This document shows, one piece after another, positions 61,082-64,000 of a stretch of 64,000 bases of DNA. This DNA is from VRUE01 sp963824215 (GTDB lineage Bacteria; Actinomycetota; Thermoleophilia; Solirubrobacterales; 70-9), in the NCBI GenBank assembly GCA_963824215.1, contig CAWGOE010000001.1, positions 310,001 through 374,000 of the forward strand, in the 5' to 3' direction. Under the pieces are notes generated by a model that saw nothing but the letters and a program-made list of their open reading frames with translations, did no database searches and was not told the DNA's origin. Each line of letters starts with the position of its first letter. Position 1 is the stretch's first letter. A program made the position numbers and the translations under genes.

Positions 61082-61126
61082 ACGGGCTGCCCGTCGTCCA
61101 GCCGGCGATGCCTGTAGAAATCGCCG

Positions 61127-62365
61127 ATGCTTCAGGAAGTCAGCCTCGGCCAAAAGGCCCTCTCCGATTACACCCACATCGCCGGCAAGGAGCTGAGCGA
61201 GCGCATTCGCGAGCTGGCCAAGCCGCTCGAGGGGCAGCGGGTCCTGCACGTCAGCGCCACCGCGTTCGGCGGCGGGGTCTCGGAGATCCTCTACACGATC
61301 GTTCCGCTGATGCGCGATGCCGGCATCGACGCCCACTGGCACGTGATCTTCGGGAAAGAAGAGTTCTTCAACGCGACCAAGCTCCTGCACAACTCGCTAC
61401 AGGGGGCGGAGGAGACGCTGACCGACGAGCAGTGGGCCGTATTCGACGAGATCAACGAGATCAACGCCGAGGGGCTGAAAGGCGAGTGGGACACGATCAT
61501 CGTCCACGACCCGCAGCCGATCGGCCTGCGCCGCGGCGCTCAGGAGAAGAGCCGCAACTGGGTCTGGCGCTGCCACATCGACCTCTCCGAGCCCAACCCC
61601 GCGCCGATCGCCCGCCTGCAGCCGCTGATCGCGGAGTACGACGCGACCGTCTGGCACCTGCCGTCCTACGTGCCGAACGGGCTGAACGGCCACGACGGCA
61701 TCCGCATCATCCCGCCGGCGATCGACCCGCTCTCGCCGAAGAACATGGCCTTCTCACCCGACGATGCCGCCTTTGTCTGCCACCAGTTCGGTATCGACGT
61801 CGACCGGCCGTTGATCACCCAGGTCTCGCGCTTCGACCCGTGGAAGGACCCGATCGGCGTGATCGACGCCTACCGCGAGGTGACCGCGGAGATGCCCGAC
61901 GTGCAGCTGGCGCTGGTCGGCTCGATGGCGACCGACGACCCCGAGGGCTGGGACTTCTTCCAGCAGACGGTCGAATACGCGGACGGCGACGACGACATCA
62001 AGATCCTCAACAACCTCAACAATGTCGGCGCGATCGAGGTCAACGCCTTCCAGTCGCAGTCCGACGTCTGCCTGCAGAAGTCGATCCGTGAGGGCTTCGG
62101 CCTGACCGTCACCGAGGCGCTCTGGAAGGGGCGGCCGACCGTGGCCGGCAACGTCGGCGGCATCCCGCTGCAAATCGAGAACGGCGTCAGCGGCTACCTG
62201 GTCGACTCGCCAAGCGAGTGCGCACAGCGCTGCATCGAGATCCTCGCCGACCCGGAGTTGGGCAAGCAACTCGGCAAAGCCGGCAAGGAACACGCCCGGC
62301 GTGAGTTCCTCTCTCCGCGGCTACTGCGCGACTGGCTGCAGCTGCTGACCGAGCTCGACGAATAG
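61127..62365 (+). CDS. treT: Trehalose glycosyltransferring synthase
   Basis: A 412-residue GT4 glycosyltransferase. Features of TreT are VSATAFGGGVSEILYTIVPL (donor loop, with the GGG), HDPQPIGLRRG, WRCHIDLSEPNP, SRFDPWKDPIGVIDAY and the GT4 signature IREGFGLTVTEALWKGRP. TreT joins glucose to a nucleotide-sugar glucose to make trehalose directly, and can run in reverse. It is followed by otsA after 47 bases. Confidence 0.85.
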   Translation: MLQEVSLGQKALSDYTHIAGKELSERIRELAKPLEGQRVLHVSATAFGGGVSEILYTIVPLMRDAGIDAHWHVIFGKEEFFNATKLLHNSLQGAEETLTDEQWAVFDEINEINAEGLKGEWDTIIVHDPQPIGLRRGAQEKSRNWVWRCHIDLSEPNPAPIARLQPLIAEYDATVWHLPSYVPNGLNGHDGIRIIPPAIDPLSPKNMAFSPDDAAFVCHQFGIDVDRPLITQVSRFDPWKDPIGVIDAYREVTAEMPDVQLALVGSMATDDPEGWDFFQQTVEYADGDDDIKILNNLNNVGAIEVNAFQSQSDVCLQKSIREGFGLTVTEALWKGRPTVAGNVGGIPLQIENGVSGYLVDSPSECAQRCIEILADPELGKQLGKAGKEHARREFLSPRLLRDWLQLLTELDE

Positions 62366-62412
62366 GTCTACAGGCGTAGCGCGCCAGCGCTCGGGGTAGG
62401 CTGGAGGGCCCG

Positions 62413-63879
62413 ATGGCTGACTCCACCGATCCCCTGATCATCGTCTCCAACCGCGGTCCGGCCCAGTTCGAGCGCGACGAGAACGGTGAGCGCACCGTGC
62501 GCCGCGGCGGCGGCGGCCTCGTGACCGCACTTTCCGGCCTGGTTTCCCATCGCGAGGCACTCTGGATCGCCTCGGCGATGACCGACGAGGACGTCGCGGT
62601 CTCCGAGGAGCGCGGCGGGCCGGCCGAGCTCTCGATCGACGGCATCGACTACCGCGTGCTGCTGGTCGGCAGCGAGGCCGATGCCTACGACGGCTTCTAC
62701 AACGTGATCGCCAACCCGATCCTCTGGTTCATCCAGCACTACCTCTGGGACCTCTCCAACGCCCCCGACATCCGCCAGGAGGAGCTCGACGCCTGGGACT
62801 ACGGCTACCAGGCGGTCAACCGCGACATCGCCCACGCCGTCCTCGGCCAGATCGAGGGCCGTGAGCGACCGCTGGTGATGCTCCACGACTACCACCTCTA
62901 CACCGCCCCGGGAATGATCCGAGCCGAGCGTCCCGACGCCTTCCTCCATCACTTCGTCCACATTCCCTGGTCGCAGCCGGACAGCTGGCGGATCCTGCCC
63001 GGGCGCATCCGCGAGGAGATCTTCCGCGGCATGCTCGCCAACGACATCATCGGCTTCCACACCCACGCCTACTGCATCAACTTCATCCGCTGCTGCGACG
63101 AACTGCTCGAGGTCGACGTCGACTACGACAGCTGCGTCGTTCGGCACGCGGGCGGCGAGACCCGCGCCCGTGCCTACCCGCTCTCGATCGACGCCGAGCG
63201 GCTGCGGCGGGCGGCGGAGTCGCCCGAGGTGGCCCAGTATGAGCGCGAGGTGCTGGAGCGCCGCCGCGAGCACCTGATCATCCGCGTCGACCGCGCGGAC
63301 CTCTCCAAGAACGTGCTGCGCGGCTTCACCGCCTTCGACACCTTCCTCACCCAGCACCCCGAGTTCCACGAGAAAGTGACCTTCATCGCGCACCTTCAGC
63401 CCTCACGCCAGGACGTGCCCGAGTACGCCGAGTACCTGGAGAAAATCGAGGCCCTGGTCGCCGTCGTCAACCACCGCCACGGCACCACCGACTGGATGCC
63501 GATCAACCTCAACATCTACGAGAACTTCCCCGAGGCGGTCGCCCGCTACAAGCAGTTCGACCTGCTGATGGTCAACTCGATCTTCGACGGGATGAACCTC
63601 GTCGCCAAGGAGGCGCCGGCGGTCAATACCCGCGACGGCGTGCTGATGCTCTCCGAGAACACCGGCTCACACGAGGAGCTCGCCGACTGCGTCCTCTCGG
63701 TCAACCCGTTCGACATCCAGGACCAGGCGGACGCGATCCACCGGGCGCTGACTATGGAGCCCGAAGAGCGCAAGCTGCGGGCGCAGCACCTGAAGGAGAT
63801 CATCTACTCGCGGAACCCGGGGGATTGGGTCGATGAGCAGTTGCGGGACATCGCTGAGCTTCGGGAGGCGGTTGCTTAG
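62413..63879 (+). CDS. otsA: Trehalose-6-phosphate synthase (OtsA-like)
   Basis: A 488-residue GT20 protein. Expected features are IIVSNRGPAQFERDENGERT, the donor loop RRGGGGLVTAL at 30-40, VMLHDYHLYTAPGMIRAERP, FHTHAYCINFIRC and VNSIFDGMNLVAKEAPAVN. The usual VDRLDYTKG is replaced by IRVDRADLSKNVLRG, so substrate binding may differ from E. coli OtsA. No otsB phosphatase follows within the window. With treT it forms a two-gene trehalose unit. Confidence 0.85.
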   Translation: MADSTDPLIIVSNRGPAQFERDENGERTVRRGGGGLVTALSGLVSHREALWIASAMTDEDVAVSEERGGPAELSIDGIDYRVLLVGSEADAYDGFYNVIANPILWFIQHYLWDLSNAPDIRQEELDAWDYGYQAVNRDIAHAVLGQIEGRERPLVMLHDYHLYTAPGMIRAERPDAFLHHFVHIPWSQPDSWRILPGRIREEIFRGMLANDIIGFHTHAYCINFIRCCDELLEVDVDYDSCVVRHAGGETRARAYPLSIDAERLRRAAESPEVAQYEREVLERRREHLIIRVDRADLSKNVLRGFTAFDTFLTQHPEFHEKVTFIAHLQPSRQDVPEYAEYLEKIEALVAVVNHRHGTTDWMPINLNIYENFPEAVARYKQFDLLMVNSIFDGMNLVAKEAPAVNTRDGVLMLSENTGSHEELADCVLSVNPFDIQDQADAIHRALTMEPEERKLRAQHLKEIIYSRNPGDWVDEQLRDIAELREAVA

Positions 63880-63883
63880 GGGG

Positions 63884-64000
63884 AGGGGGTTGGGGGTCCC
63901 TTCCGCTTGCTGGGTTTTCGCCACTGCGCCGGTAGCCGTCCGAGATCGTCTGTGGGGCGAAAAGAGGACGCCGCTTCACGGAAGGGACCCCCAACCCCCT
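63884..64000. repeat. 22-bp perfect inverted repeat at the window end
   Basis: The arm 63884-63905 (AGGGGGTTGGGGGTCCCTTC onward) is the exact reverse complement of 63979-64000. Inner arms TTTTCGCC (63915-63922) and GGCGAAAA (63956-63963) nest inside. It may extend past the window. It follows otsA directly and could act as a terminator or a small repeat element. Confidence 0.85.

Overview
The window is dense, high-GC DNA with short intergenic gaps, several likely leaderless starts (a -10 box 3-12 nt before the start codon), a Gram-positive-type LexA box and an ImuB/DnaE2 mutasome. This points to an actinobacterium. The secreted six-bladed-propeller/fibronectin proteins, a collagen-like protein and the WTDERLDD coiled-coil family fit class Thermoleophilia (Solirubrobacterales-like) best, but no 16S gene or other decisive marker is present, so the class is an inference. 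No gap without a gene exceeds about 300 bases.

Layout. 1-3.4 kb: end of a secreted protein, a SprT-like protease, a VapBC pair, uppP and an M23 endopeptidase. 3.5-6.4 kb: an MFS transporter, a decayed ZIP transporter, and an IS481-family element inserted exactly in the CTAG shared by two convergent stop codons. 6.4-13.5 kb: envelope genes (lipoprotein, SGNH hydrolases, an OafA acyltransferase fused to SGNH, a frameshifted SpoIID protein, an M15-like peptidase, an orphan Phd antitoxin). 13.5-16.3 kb: ligD flanked on both sides by WTDERLDD coiled-coil genes, then csbD. 16.5-28.3 kb: arylsulfotransferase-like lipoprotein, DEAD-box helicase, permease, CHAD protein, a prephenate-dehydratase-like protein, an NmrA-like protein, a hydrolase-cyclase, a DHA2 exporter with a divergent HxlR regulator, and a secreted lipase. 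28.4-33.4 kb: an SOS mutasome operon (short imuB, DUF6504, dnaE2) again flanked on both sides by WTDERLDD genes. 34.2-47.8 kb: a 13-kb minus-strand block of secreted proteins: a collagen-like protein with a strong promoter, two ~1160-residue near-duplicates bracketing a 929-residue protein with coupled starts, a frameshifted PucR regulator and a duplicated-domain secreted protein. 47.9-51.2 kb: pyrE, a Fic protein with repeated upstream palindromes, an L,D-transpeptidase, and an unusual class II tRNA-like gene (8/4 cloverleaf, GAU anticodon) followed by structured RNA and a terminator. 51.2-64 kb: CPBP protease, small MscS, class A PBP, mannosyltransferase-like protein, YbhN-like flippase, thiL, a FlgM-like protein, a two-component system coupled to an HtrA lipoprotein, and treT plus otsA.

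How it fits together. Most genes serve the cell envelope: undecaprenyl phosphate recycling, glycan polymerisation and crosslinking, peptidoglycan cleavage, polysaccharide acylation, and large exported surface proteins. A second theme is DNA damage: LigD and the LexA-controlled mutasome, each bracketed by the same coiled-coil family. A third is osmotic and envelope stress: MscS, trehalose synthesis by two routes, and the two-component/HtrA set.

Four genes are frameshifted (ZIP remnant, transposase, SpoIID, PucR). This could be real decay, but sequencing or assembly error cannot be excluded from the sequence alone. The strongest candidates for undescribed biology are the 8/4 tRNA-like gene, the WTDERLDD family bracketing repair loci, and the coupled operon of giant secreted proteins.
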